64,000 nt of DNA from Flavivirga spongiicola (GTDB lineage Bacteria; Bacteroidota; Bacteroidia; Flavobacteriales; Flavobacteriaceae), in assembly GCF_030540825.1 (NCBI RefSeq), contig NZ_JAUOEO010000001.1, positions 4,539,001 to 4,603,000 of the forward strand, in the 5' to 3' direction. Made by a program: the position numbers and the translations under genes. The notes beneath the pieces are model-generated. The model was not told the origin of the DNA, searched no databases, and saw nothing but the letters and a program-made list of their open reading frames with translations. Position 1 is the stretch's first letter, and every line of letters begins with the position of its first letter. Below are positions 29,101 to 38,755 of this stretch, piece after piece.

Positions 29101-29738
29101 AAAGTAATATTATAAACAGTTTGGTTGGCTACAATTTCCTGACGGAATATTTCATAGCCAAGGCCTTGTGCCACTAAGTAGTGTCCAACCGCTGTTTTTA
29201 AGGTAAATTTTCCGTCAAAATCTGTAGTCGTTCCTCTTACTATAAAGTCATTGTTGCTTAATTCATAAGGTTCTGTGCTAGAAACATAGACCGTAATTCC
29301 AGATAAAGGCATTCCGTTCTTGTCTGTAACAACTCCGGATATTTCAATTTCTTGTTGCTTTTCTTGCTCCGTTTTTTCTAATATCAGCAATGTATTAGAG
29401 CTACTGAACTTAACATTAAAACTGCCCGATGCTAAACTTTGACTTAATAATGTATTAGCAGGTATATAACCTTTATAAAGATTTACTTTTGGAAAATTTT
29501 TAAAAAGTTCTTCGTCATAAATAAACTTGTAGTCTGTTTGCTCCATAATAAGGTCAAAAACCTCATCTACAGTTATTGTTTTATCCGTATCAATTTTAAT
29601 TTTTGCGTTTTGAGATAATACATTTTCAGGGTTTAAACTGAAGACCGCTGTGCAGCACAAGAAAATAAATGCTCTCATAATGTTAGTTGTTAATCCCTTC
29701 TTGGAATACAAAAAGGCATTTGTTGAGTTAATTTTCAT
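26127..29738 (-). CDS. SusC/RagA-family TonB-dependent transporter with STN domain
   Basis: 1203 residues. Order: signal region (1-43), STN domain (about 48-115, TDYKFIYDEELFKNFPKVNL), carboxypeptidase-regulatory-like domain (about 130-215, ISGVVTDKNGMPLSGITVYV), plug (about 222-375, including NIESIDVLKDAGATAIYGSR) and barrel ending INVQF. The STN domain implies transducer signalling to the FecR gene directly upstream (29841). Larger than the SusC at 7783 and not a close paralogue. Confidence 0.93.
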   Translation of the reverse strand: MKINSTNAFLYSKKGLTTNIMRAFIFLCCTAVFSLNPENVLSQNAKIKIDTDKTITVDEVFDLIMEQTDYKFIYDEELFKNFPKVNLYKGYIPANTLLSQSLASGSFNVKFSSSNTLLILEKTEQEKQQEIEISGVVTDKNGMPLSGITVYVSSTEPYELSNNDFIVRGTTTDFDGKFTLKTAVGHYLVAQGLGYEIFRQEIVANQTVYNITLKESVSTLEEVVLVGYGSQKRKNITGAVSSINQDDLTINTAATASFDRGLGGMLKGVNVSQNSGAPGSGASINIRGITSPLLGDFESSSNQPLYVIDGVIFNTDATFNTGGSTGSRFIFPAAANPLLSLDPNNIESIDVLKDAGATAIYGSRGANGVILVTTKKGKKNEAATVQFSSQTSFGKPINRLNPMNSQQYGEYTDLIFRNSVAAANSGQISPFSLFSFANSPFSGPSSIADLDLDFFTFQYTYNGLNPDFLGSANTDWHDEIYNTSAMTQQYNVNIRGGSDKSTYAFGGSYMDQEGLKINDNYEQFNFYGNLRSELNKSITAGFNINLGHTKRINSESAFGSGTSSSLVSTRPDVPVRDADGNFFRYEDWAFGAAGEGANPVATLSSNKNKTRGYTLTSKVFLEAEVLKNVKVKADVNVGLFNTKVSNFSGSEGIFSIPAFNFFPQPSLTTASDLNINLVTNLTANYNNTFGDHTINVLGGFAWDRTQVERTYSNFIEGFLDEEVLNTPNNLTPNDTDEGTIEVGLNSAFVQAFYSYKNLLDATFNFRSDASSKFAPGNKRAYFPAVSLGWNMHNQSFLQSDKINQLKLRASWGKTGSTNLSEFAYLQFFALGELGLGIYNGNPAIQPSSSLPNASIGWETTQEFNVGFDFALLNNRLRGSIDAYTRETTDGLSPGAIPQELGPNVFTENFIEMSNKGLEIELGGDIVRSNEANGFNWSTTVNWALNRNEVKKLNSDVISSFLQDAIVVGEPAGTLKGYKVDGIFQDQAVIDQLNANAATVHGAGTVYDQTGTSPGDYRFTDTNNDGIINTDDRVVIGNVQPDFFGGFTNRFSYKGFELNAFFQFSVGAEATWGNANVNSFATPGNNNQAFYHNNTWTPTNTDAQYPRVVYFDPGSNRRFNEVFDASYLRLKNIQLKYNLPKDALSPIGLKSGSLFVAASNLFTITDWPGLDPESSGGGRVTDRQRNTDPYPLSKTISFGINVQF

Positions 29739-29840
29739 AAATTTGCATTGTTATTAGTTAGTAAAAAAATTAATTGGTAACCTTTAAAGGGGGACAAAGG
29801 GATATTCATTCGACCGACTATTCTTTGCCCTCTTCTTTTT

Positions 29841-30989
29841 TTATTCTATAATTATTATTTTGTCTTTTATTTCATAGTTTGATAATTTTCTAGATGTTAT
29901 TATGGTTTTTAAAACTTCTTCTATATTTTGATCTTTTCCTAACACACCTTTAAATGTAATATCATAGAGAGCTTCGTCTTTTACTATAAAATCGACGTCA
30001 TACCATCTAGACAAAACCTTAGTAACTTCTTTCAAAGAAGTGCCTCTAAAACTGAAAATACCAGTTCTCCAAAGCGCTACTTTACTAGCATCTACAGTAA
30101 TAACTTCAATCTTTTCAGTTTCTCGGGTTAAAACAGCTTGCTGATTAGGAGTTAATATTGTTCCTTCAGTAGTATTACTCAAAGCAATACTACCTTCAAC
30201 AAGGGTTGTATAAATTTTGCTGTCATCACGGTAGGCTTTTACATTAAACTCTGTACCGAGCACTTTAATCATCTGTTCATCTGAAACCACTTTAAATTCT
30301 GAACCGTTATGATCTGTACTTGGCGATACATCGAAATAAGCTTCTCCGTAAACTAATTCTACTTCTCTAGTTTCTCCTTCTATAAAATTTACTGGATATT
30401 TTAGTTTAGATTCTGAATTTAGCCATACTTGGGTACCATCAGATAATGTGATTGCATATTGTCCGCCCCTTGGAATGGTTAAATAGTTATAGGCAATTTC
30501 TTGTTTTGATGCTTCTAAGGTTTTATAAACTATATGTTCACCATTACTCGTTAAGTTATTTTCGGTATAGTTTTGTCCTTTTTCCAGAACTACGGCAGAT
30601 CCGTCTTCAAGAGTTAATATGGCTTTATCTGTGCCTGTTGGAATGTCATTATTTACAATTACCGGATCAACTCCTTTCGAATTATCTCCGTTAAAAAATA
30701 AAGTCAATGACACTAAAAGCGCAATTGAAGCAGCTATCGCTCCGTATTTTATAAATCGTAATTTTTTAACTTTTTTGGCTCCGATATTATTTAAAAATTC
30801 TTTGGAAGTAATTTTGTTCGAATACTTCTTGAACTCCTTGTTAACAATATAATCCATTGAAATAAAAGCTTCTAACTCATTTTTATTCTCAGGGTTTTCA
30901 ATCCACTTTGTGAGTAACTCCTCCTCCGCTTTCGAAGTATTATTATCTAAATACTTAACAATAATTTTATATATTTCTTTTTTTCTCAT
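29841..30989 (-). CDS. FecR-family anti-sigma factor
   Basis: 382 residues: cytoplasmic N-terminal helices (1-80), one membrane span (about 82-99, YGAIAASIALLVSLTLFF), the FecR domain (LTIPRGGQYAITLSDGTQVW, VYGEAYFDVSPSTDHNG) and a C-terminal DUF4974-like domain. It should restrain the sigma factor encoded divergently 113 bp away and receive the signal from the STN domain of the adjacent SusC. Similar in the FecR core to the protein at 11135 but with a different N-terminal half, as expected if each binds its own sigma factor. Confidence 0.92.
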   Translation of the reverse strand: MRKKEIYKIIVKYLDNNTSKAEEELLTKWIENPENKNELEAFISMDYIVNKEFKKYSNKITSKEFLNNIGAKKVKKLRFIKYGAIAASIALLVSLTLFFNGDNSKGVDPVIVNNDIPTGTDKAILTLEDGSAVVLEKGQNYTENNLTSNGEHIVYKTLEASKQEIAYNYLTIPRGGQYAITLSDGTQVWLNSESKLKYPVNFIEGETREVELVYGEAYFDVSPSTDHNGSEFKVVSDEQMIKVLGTEFNVKAYRDDSKIYTTLVEGSIALSNTTEGTILTPNQQAVLTRETEKIEVITVDASKVALWRTGIFSFRGTSLKEVTKVLSRWYDVDFIVKDEALYDITFKGVLGKDQNIEEVLKTIITSRKLSNYEIKDKIIIIE

Positions 30990-31102
30990 TCTACGAATGT
31001 CTTTTGTCTATTATTACTAGTGTGTCGGAAAATTATAAAATACCACTACTATAAAAATAACTTTTATTAATATTGTACACTTAACGATAACTCATTCATA
31101 GC

Positions 31103-31687
31103 TTGATTACCTCTTTAAATAGCGATAAATCTCTAATTGACAGATTAAAGATTGATGATAAAAAAGCCTTTGATTATATATACAATGTCTATTATGACAA
31201 GCTATGTCTTTACATTTTTAGTTTTTCAAGTAATGATGCCATTGCCGAAGATATTGTTCAGGATATTCTGCTTAAACTATGGGAAAATAGAAAAAACCTA
31301 AATATTCATACGTCTCTTAAAGCATATTTGTATAAATCGGTATACTATACATATATAGATCATTATCGATTAAAAAGAAAAAGGAATGATCAGCTTGAAA
31401 CGATTAGAATGAATGCCATTAATAATATCGTTGAAAAAGATGATGAATTCATTGAGCAAAAATTAGTTGAATTAAGAGCCGCAATTAAAGAGTTACCACC
31501 AAAAGGAAAAGAAGTATTTCTTTTAAGTAAAATGCAGGGTTACAAATATCGAGAAATTGCTGAAACGCTTAATATATCTATCAACACGGTAGAAGTGCAC
31601 ATGACAAAATCTTTAAAGTTTTTGCGAAAAAGACTGATTGATAAGGGTAATGACTTTATCAAATTATTTCTTTCGTTTTATCGTTGA
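31103..31687 (+). CDS. ECF RNA polymerase sigma factor
   Basis: 194 residues: region 2 (DYIYNVYYDKLCLYIFSFSS, EDIVQDILLKLWENRKNL) and region 4 helix-turn-helix (QGYKYREIAETLNISINTVE). The longest frame with a plausible start begins at TTG 31103; no ATG is available before the conserved region, and an in-frame stop lies at 31088. Transcribed divergently from fecR, unlike the first sigma gene, which is co-linear with its operon. It likely activates the fecR-susCD-redox operon. Confidence 0.9.
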   Translation: MITSLNSDKSLIDRLKIDDKKAFDYIYNVYYDKLCLYIFSFSSNDAIAEDIVQDILLKLWENRKNLNIHTSLKAYLYKSVYYTYIDHYRLKRKRNDQLETIRMNAINNIVEKDDEFIEQKLVELRAAIKELPPKGKEVFLLSKMQGYKYREIAETLNISINTVEVHMTKSLKFLRKRLIDKGNDFIKLFLSFYR

Positions 31688-32418
31688 TTAACGAGTCGAC
31701 CAATTACTAATAACCATTTCATTTACAGATAATTAACAATTATATAAATAAAATTAAAATCTATTTGCCGATACATAAAGTAGATTAGTAGTATTCATCA
31801 ACCTTTTGATTAAAAAGGCACAAATACGGTACATTTAGTATCAAATAAAATTAAAGTATAGCAATACATTACTTCAAAATATTTTAATATCAATTAAAAC
31901 TTCTATATAATTATAAAAATTATTTTTCCTTAGAATATTTGAAAACCTAAAAAAAGAGAAAATAAAAACTTCCTATTATATTATTATGTAATATAAACTT
32001 ATGGTTCTTCTAGAAACCTGAAGGATTCGAACTATTTCATTTATCCCACTTATCAATTAACTTATTAATCTTTCCAAAAAAAGTTAGTGACATAATAGCG
32101 AAATATCAATTTTTCATGACCAATATCAAATATAAATTATTTTCAAATATTATCTACAATCCAAAAGCTTAAAATATAGAAGAGAAATGAGTCTTTTTTA
32201 GTAGAGCTTACAAAAAATATCATCCCTTATAACAATAAAATTCTAGCAATTATTTAGAACTAGTCTAATCTATTAATTTAAGTTATAAAATCAGTATTTA
32301 CATGAAACTTTTTGATAATTTTTCGACTAATATAAAACTTTCTCGAACTAGTATCGTTTTATAGTATATAATAAGCATTTTTTAAGAGAGCAAAAATTCA
32401 ATCATTAAACACCCCAAA
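31688..32418. other. Gene-free AT-rich spacer
   Basis: No coding frame is visible. The region holds the second mnmE-end-like direct repeat (31760-31782) and a fragment resembling a tRNA T-arm on the minus strand (32011-32033, GTTCGAATCC) without the rest of a tRNA. The last part must contain the promoter of the first propeller kinase. Confidence 0.6.
31760..31782. repeat. Direct repeat copy 2, mnmE-3'-end-like (possible att core)
   Basis: Same orientation as copy 1 (13707-13729), 22 of 23 bases identical, again spelling C-I-G-K-stop on the minus strand. It lies 73 bp beyond the sigma gene that would head an 18-kb block between the copies. Confidence 0.55.
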
Positions 32419-35400
32419 ATGAGAAAATTTAAACACTTATTAATGTTTTTCATTACAGGAATAACAATACTAAATGCACAAAACTACGAGATAAAAAGCC
32501 TTCCAATACATAATAATGGAGGGTCAAATACAGCAATCAATATAATTTCTTTTGATAAAGATGATGTATTGTGGTATAATACACATAATGGAATGATAAA
32601 AGAGTTTGAGTCTTCTCAAATTTTTTATCCTTTTATGGACGGTAAAAAGATTGTTCAAGTTACAAAAGTTAATAGTATTCTCTTAGATAGTAAAGGTCGG
32701 TTTTGGATCAATACAACGGAAGGTGTTTTCAGGTCAGAAACGTCTAAAGAAAACTTCCAAAGATTACATTGGCCTATTTTAGATAGTATAAAATCCTCCC
32801 ATCTCTCTTATACTGCAGAAGATTGTTCTGGAAATATTTGGGTAGGAATTTCAAAAACGCAGATCCTAAAGATTACTTCTGACACAGAATTCAAGCTATT
32901 TAATACTGCCAAAGTTGATTCTAAAGATGAACATTTTGACCTTTCTTTGAGAAATGCATCTAATTGTGATCATATATTAATGCAAAAGGGACCAAATTAT
33001 TTTGTTATAAATGAAGAAACTTCACAACTTTCGGGAATCCCTATCCAATACAAATTAGAAGATTATGATTACGATTACTATGCTAAAAATAAGAACTATA
33101 ACATTTTTAAAAATGGAGAAGTATTTCCCAAGGACTTTGAAGGAGTTTATAATTATAATGGAAAGAAACTTGAGGTTACCTTTTTAAAAGCTTCAAATTT
33201 GCAGCTTATAGAGGTTCCATATGGATTAATAGCGATATCTGGAGCTAAATATCCAATTTTAAAAGAGAATATGGATTTCATTTTTTCTAGTAATGCACAT
33301 GCTAGAAAATTTGGAGTTTTAAAACTTGTAAAAGAAAATGATGAATATTATCTAAAAGAAATTGAAGAAATACATTTTGATTATCTAATAGAATATTTGA
33401 AAATAGCCAATAATGGAATCATATATGTAAGTGTTTTTGATAAAATTCATAAAATAAAGGTTAAAAATAAAGGTTTTAAAAAAAGCCTTTACAATCAAAA
33501 AAATCAGGGTGAAAAAATAAACATCAGTACGCGAGATTTTCTTGAAATTTCAGAAAACGAATTTTTGGTGGCCAGTTATGGAGGCACCTTTAAATTAAGT
33601 GTATCATCTTCTAACAATGTTATTGATGAATTGAATGTATTCCCTACGTTAAATTATTGTAGAGCCCATGCTAAAGTTAACGATTCTATAGCTCTTAGTC
33701 TAGGAGAGACATCATTAGTGTCAATAAATTACAAGAAGAAAGAGGTCATTGAAATAAAAAATTTTTCTAAAGATTATGAAGATATTATTTTTTTTGACAT
33801 CCAAAAACATACAGATTCAACCTATTTATTAGCATCAAATTATGGAATAGGAGTTTATAATTTTAAGAATGAAAAGCTAAAGCCTTATAAGTTATTTCCT
33901 CTAGCAAGCGATACTTCCAAATTTGTCAGAGATATTAACTACCGCAACAACACTCTCTATTTCAGTACTCAAACAGATGGTTTGTTTATACAAAATACAC
34001 TAACTGATAAGGTTTTCAATATAGCATATAATGAAAACCAGGAAGAACTACCCAGTAATTATGTATACACCTCTTTTATTGATAGTAATGACAACTTATG
34101 GATTGGCACCAATAAAGGTATTGCCTGCTACAACAAAGAGCAAGAGAAGCTATTTAGCCTTGATAGACAAAACGGACTTTTAGACGAGAACATAGTTGGC
34201 ATACAGGAAGATAAACTGAGGAATATTTGGTTTAGTACATACAAAGGGTTGTATAAATATAATCCAAGACTAAAAACGGTATTATCCTATTTTGAAGGAG
34301 ATGGTTTACCTGATAATGAATTTAATCAAAACTCATACTATACAGCAACCGATGGCACATTATTTTTTGGAGGTGTCAACGGTATAGTAACATTCGATAC
34401 TATAGAAAATATAGTAACGGAAGTCAAAATTTTACCCACCAAAATTGAATATTTTGATTCTAAAAAGAATAGAGATACTATAATCACGAACGCAGTAAAT
34501 GCCGACAACTATATTCGTCTTGATACAAAAAACAGTTCGGTTTCCGTAACGTTCTCAATAAATGATTTTTTCAACATCGAAAATAATCGATATCTATATA
34601 AAGTAGATGGCTTATCAGATAAATGGATAAATCTGGGAAATCAAAACACGCTAAAGCTATTTTCAATTCCTCCTGGAAACTATACATTAAAGATAAAGGG
34701 ATTAAATTCAAAAGGAATACAGTCTTTCAACGAGTTATCTTATAGTATATATGTCCCACAAATGCTCTATAAAAGAACCTGGTTTTTACTTGTTAACATT
34801 ATTTTATTCATTGCCATTTTTATTGTTATAGTAATAAATTATACAGCAAAGCAGAAGAAAAAGTATAAAATGAATTTAATGCTAATTGAGTTAGAGCAGA
34901 AAGCATTAAGAGCACAAATGAACCCCCACTTTATATTCAACACCCTTAATGGTATGCGTAAAAAAGTAATAAAAGGAGCATCAGATGAAGTGGAAAATTA
35001 CATCATTTCATTTTCAGAATTTTTAAGGCATACTTTAGATGTTGGAAGACGTGAAAATATATTTCTCTCTAAAGAGATTCAATATATAACAAGTTATATA
35101 GACCTTATTAGTTATCGAAATGATAGAAATATTTCATTAGATGTTTATTGTGATTCCTCTATTAATCAAAATACTACAGCTATACCTTCAATGATACTAC
35201 AGCCTCTTGTAGAAAATGCTGTGATTCATAGTTTTCCTAAAAACCAAAACAATAATCTTATACATTTAATTATTAAGAAAAATTCGTTAAAGAATCAAAT
35301 AGAAGTTATTTTAGAAGATAATGGCATTGGAATTAATGTATCTAAAAGCAATGAAAATATATCCACATCCTCGCACCTGTCTCATGCTACACAAATTGTA

Positions 35401-35532
35401 AATGAACGATTTGAATTAATGAATAAAACAAAAAGAAATAAAATAGCCTTATATAAAATGTATGTTGAAGATATTTCAGAAGAAAGTAAAACAGGAACAC
35501 GAGTTACCATTAACATACCTTTTAATAACTAA
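32419..35532 (+). CDS. Propeller sensor histidine kinase, LytS-type (paralogue 1)
   Basis: 1037 residues. Signal peptide (1-20); periplasmic two-component-regulator propeller blades (to about 690, for example NLWIGTNKGIACYNKEQEKL); Y_Y_Y domain (about 714-775, IENNRYLYKVDGLSDKW, PPGNYTLKIKGLN); one membrane span (about 788-806, WFLLVNIILFIAIFIVIVI); a short coiled coil; then a His_kinase domain with the phospho-acceptor H837 in QMNPHFIFNTLNG and an ATP-binding part (VENAVIHSF about 930, EDNGIGI about 963). It senses an extracytoplasmic ligand and should phosphorylate a LytTR regulator, plausibly the one at 38736. Followed after 127 bp by a close paralogue. Confidence 0.9.
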   Translation: MRKFKHLLMFFITGITILNAQNYEIKSLPIHNNGGSNTAINIISFDKDDVLWYNTHNGMIKEFESSQIFYPFMDGKKIVQVTKVNSILLDSKGRFWINTTEGVFRSETSKENFQRLHWPILDSIKSSHLSYTAEDCSGNIWVGISKTQILKITSDTEFKLFNTAKVDSKDEHFDLSLRNASNCDHILMQKGPNYFVINEETSQLSGIPIQYKLEDYDYDYYAKNKNYNIFKNGEVFPKDFEGVYNYNGKKLEVTFLKASNLQLIEVPYGLIAISGAKYPILKENMDFIFSSNAHARKFGVLKLVKENDEYYLKEIEEIHFDYLIEYLKIANNGIIYVSVFDKIHKIKVKNKGFKKSLYNQKNQGEKINISTRDFLEISENEFLVASYGGTFKLSVSSSNNVIDELNVFPTLNYCRAHAKVNDSIALSLGETSLVSINYKKKEVIEIKNFSKDYEDIIFFDIQKHTDSTYLLASNYGIGVYNFKNEKLKPYKLFPLASDTSKFVRDINYRNNTLYFSTQTDGLFIQNTLTDKVFNIAYNENQEELPSNYVYTSFIDSNDNLWIGTNKGIACYNKEQEKLFSLDRQNGLLDENIVGIQEDKLRNIWFSTYKGLYKYNPRLKTVLSYFEGDGLPDNEFNQNSYYTATDGTLFFGGVNGIVTFDTIENIVTEVKILPTKIEYFDSKKNRDTIITNAVNADNYIRLDTKNSSVSVTFSINDFFNIENNRYLYKVDGLSDKWINLGNQNTLKLFSIPPGNYTLKIKGLNSKGIQSFNELSYSIYVPQMLYKRTWFLLVNIILFIAIFIVIVINYTAKQKKKYKMNLMLIELEQKALRAQMNPHFIFNTLNGMRKKVIKGASDEVENYIISFSEFLRHTLDVGRRENIFLSKEIQYITSYIDLISYRNDRNISLDVYCDSSINQNTTAIPSMILQPLVENAVIHSFPKNQNNNLIHLIIKKNSLKNQIEVILEDNGIGINVSKSNENISTSSHLSHATQIVNERFELMNKTKRNKIALYKMYVEDISEESKTGTRVTINIPFNN

Positions 35533-35659
35533 AACTAATCTTTTAAAAAAAGGTTCTTTTCTTCAAGAAATGAGATTATCAGTCTCTTGATTCTAAGTTC
35601 CAATTTATAAATGGTTTACCACTTAAAATGATTAAAAATAAACTTTGATTTAGCTAAAG

Positions 35660-38600
35660 ATGATAAAAATAGGGCTTTTAATACTATCTTTTTTTGCATA
35701 TACAACGGTATTGAGAGCGCAAGAGTATGAGATGAAAAGTCTACCAATAAATAATAATGGCGGATCTAATAGTATCAAAACCAAAATTATTTTTGATGAG
35801 GACGGTGTGTTATGGTATAATACACATAGTGGAATGGTAAAAGAATTTGAGTCTTCCCATATTTTTCACCCTTATATGGATGGCCAAACGGTTGTACCAG
35901 TACAGAAAGTCAATGATGTTCTTTTAGATAGTAAAGGACGGTTTTGGGTTACAACTGAAGAAGGTATTTTTAGATCGGACACCTCTAAAGAAAACTTCCA
36001 AAAATTGCATTGGCCTATTTTTGATAATATAAAAGGTTATCCAGCTTTAATGGCTGAAGATTGTTCTGGAAATATTTGGATGGCAATCTCTAAAACACAG
36101 GTGCTAAAAATCAGTTCTGATACAGAAATTAAGCTGTTTGAAACTGCTGAAGTTGCTCCTGAAGATCAGGATAAGCACCTTCATGTAGTACATATATACG
36201 ATTGTAATACTATAATAATGCAAAGGGGTTTAACTTGCTTTGTTGTAAATCAAGAAACCGCTCAGCTTTCGGAAATTCCTATCCAATACAAATTGGAAAA
36301 CAGTGATTCTAAAATGGATTTTGAGGTTTTAGAAAATGGTGAAATATTTCCAAAAGACTTTGAGGGGTTCTATAATTATAATGGAAAGAAATTTAAGTTA
36401 GCCGTTTTGGAAGTTTCAAATTTACAGATTATGGAAACACCATTAGAACTATCGCGAATATCAAGAGTTAAAAACTCATTCTTAAAAGAAAATATGGATT
36501 TCGTCTTATTTGGTGATGGATTGGAGCGAAAGTTTGGATTCTTAAAACTTGTAAAAGAAAATGATGAGTATCATCTGAAAAGAATTAAGGAAATCTCATT
36601 TGATCACGTTATAGAAAATTATAAAATAGCGAATAATAGTATTATATATGTAAGTGTTTTTGATAAAATTCATAAAATAAGGCTTAAAAATAAAGGATTT
36701 AAAAAAGGCCTTCACAACCAAAAAAATCAGGATAAAAAAATAAATATCAGTACGCGAGGTTTTCTTGAAATTTCAGAGCAAGAATTTTTAGTGGCCACTT
36801 ACGATGGCATCTTTAAATTAAATCTATCATCTTCAAACGACTTTATTAATGAGGTTAATTTATATGCTAATGATCGCTTTACCCTTTACAGAGCTTATGC
36901 CAAAGTTAATGATTCTGTAATACTAGCTGTTGGAGAGTCCGCACTATTAAAACTGAACCACAAAAAAAATAGAGCGGCAGTAAAAGGCTTTGAAAAAGAT
37001 TTTGGAAATTTAATTTTTTTTGATATTCATAAATTTACAGATTCAACCTATTTGTTAGCATCAAATCATGGAATAGGAGTTTATAATTTTAAGAATGAAA
37101 AGCTAAAGTCTTATAAGTTATTTCCTTTAGCAAGTGATACTGCCAAGTTTGTTAAAGATATCCACTATAACATCAATAACCTATATTTTAGCACAGAAGC
37201 TAATGGCTTGTTTATTCAAAATACTATAACTAATGAAGTTATTAATATTAGGCATAATGAAAATCAAGAGGAACTACCTAGCAATTATGTATATACCTCC
37301 TATGTAGATACTAACGAAAACCTATGGGTAGGCACCAATAAAGGAATTACTTGTTTCAACAAAGAAAGAAAGAAGTTATTTAATTTAGGTAAACAAGATG
37401 GTCTATTAGATGAAAATATTGTTGGCATACAGGAAGATAAGTTGGGAAATATTTGGTTTAGTACCTATAAAGGATTGTATAAATATAATACAAGGCTAAA
37501 AACTGTATTTTCTTATTTTAAGGAAGATGGCTTACCTGATAATGAATTTAATCAAAACTCATACTATACGGCAACCGATGGCACATTATTTTTTGGAGGA
37601 GTTAATGGTATAGTGTCATTTGATACTATAGTGGATAATACGTTTTCGGAAATTAAAATTTTGCCTACGAAAATTGAATATTTTGACTCTAAAAAGAATA
37701 GAGATACCATTATAACCTACACAGAAAATGCCAACAACTATATTCGTCTTAGTACAAAAAACAGCTCATTGTCTGTAACGTTCTCAATAAATGATTTTTT
37801 CAACATCGAAAATAATCGATATCTATATAAAGTAAGTGGGTTGTCAGATGGATGGATAAATCTAGGAGGTCAAAATACGCTTAGACTATTTTCAATACCT
37901 CCTGGAAGCTATACATTAAAAATAAAGGGATTAAATTCAACAGGAATACAGTCTTCCAACGAATTATCTTACAACATATATGTCCCGCAAGTTTTGTACA
38001 AAAGAACCTGGTTTTTACTTGTTAGTATTATTTTATTCATTGGCACTTTTATTTTTATAGTAATAAAATATGCAGCAAAGCAGAAGAAAAAATATAAAAT
38101 GAATTTAATGTTAATTGAGTTAGAACAGAAAGTATTAAGAGCGCAAATGAATCCTCATTTTATATTTAATATCTTAAACGGAATGCGTAAAAAAGTGATG
38201 AAAGGCACAGCAAGTGAAATAGAAGATTACATCGTTACATTTTCAAATTTTTTAAGATATACATTAGATATAGGTAGAAGTGAAAACATCCTTATTTGCA
38301 AAGAAATACAGTACATTACAAGTTATATTAACCTTATTAACTATGATAATAATGTAATTTCATTACATGTTAAGCGTGAACCCTCTGTTGATCAAAACTT
38401 AGTAACAATTCCTTCAATGATATTACAGCCTCTTGTAGAAAATGCTGTGATTCATGGTTTCACTAAAAACCAAAAGAACAATATTATTAATTTAATCATT
38501 AAGAACAATTCATTAAAAAAACAAATAGAAATTATTATTGAAGATAATGGTATTGGAATTAATGCATCTAAAGAAAAAAAAGAATCCACATCAATGATAC

Positions 38601-38755
38601 CTCATCAGTCATATGCTACACAAATTATAAATGAACGATTTGAACTAATGAACAAAACTCGTAAAGGTAAAAAGGCTAAATATAAAATGCATATTGAAGA
38701 TATTTCAGATGTGCATAGAACAGGAACTCGAATTACTATAAGTATATCTTATTAA
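35660..38755 (+). CDS. Propeller sensor histidine kinase, LytS-type (paralogue 2)
   Basis: 1031 residues with the same architecture as its upstream neighbour: signal peptide, propeller, Y_Y_Y, one membrane span (WFLLVSIILFIGTFIFIVI), and kinase with H833 in QMNPHFIFNILNG. Similarity is strongest in the late propeller/Y_Y_Y region, where long stretches match even at DNA level, and weaker in the early blades, so the two probably read related but different signals. A tandem duplication is the simplest origin. Its last 20 bases overlap the 3' end of the convergent response-regulator gene. Confidence 0.9.
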   Translation: MIKIGLLILSFFAYTTVLRAQEYEMKSLPINNNGGSNSIKTKIIFDEDGVLWYNTHSGMVKEFESSHIFHPYMDGQTVVPVQKVNDVLLDSKGRFWVTTEEGIFRSDTSKENFQKLHWPIFDNIKGYPALMAEDCSGNIWMAISKTQVLKISSDTEIKLFETAEVAPEDQDKHLHVVHIYDCNTIIMQRGLTCFVVNQETAQLSEIPIQYKLENSDSKMDFEVLENGEIFPKDFEGFYNYNGKKFKLAVLEVSNLQIMETPLELSRISRVKNSFLKENMDFVLFGDGLERKFGFLKLVKENDEYHLKRIKEISFDHVIENYKIANNSIIYVSVFDKIHKIRLKNKGFKKGLHNQKNQDKKINISTRGFLEISEQEFLVATYDGIFKLNLSSSNDFINEVNLYANDRFTLYRAYAKVNDSVILAVGESALLKLNHKKNRAAVKGFEKDFGNLIFFDIHKFTDSTYLLASNHGIGVYNFKNEKLKSYKLFPLASDTAKFVKDIHYNINNLYFSTEANGLFIQNTITNEVINIRHNENQEELPSNYVYTSYVDTNENLWVGTNKGITCFNKERKKLFNLGKQDGLLDENIVGIQEDKLGNIWFSTYKGLYKYNTRLKTVFSYFKEDGLPDNEFNQNSYYTATDGTLFFGGVNGIVSFDTIVDNTFSEIKILPTKIEYFDSKKNRDTIITYTENANNYIRLSTKNSSLSVTFSINDFFNIENNRYLYKVSGLSDGWINLGGQNTLRLFSIPPGSYTLKIKGLNSTGIQSSNELSYNIYVPQVLYKRTWFLLVSIILFIGTFIFIVIKYAAKQKKKYKMNLMLIELEQKVLRAQMNPHFIFNILNGMRKKVMKGTASEIEDYIVTFSNFLRYTLDIGRSENILICKEIQYITSYINLINYDNNVISLHVKREPSVDQNLVTIPSMILQPLVENAVIHGFTKNQKNNIINLIIKNNSLKKQIEIIIEDNGIGINASKEKKESTSMIPHQSYATQIINERFELMNKTRKGKKAKYKMHIEDISDVHRTGTRITISISY

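Noticed and set aside
32011..32033. tRNA T-arm-like fragment on the minus strand (GTTCGAATCC)
   Set aside because: No acceptor, D-arm or anticodon arm can be built around it; at best a relic of a tRNA-targeted insertion.
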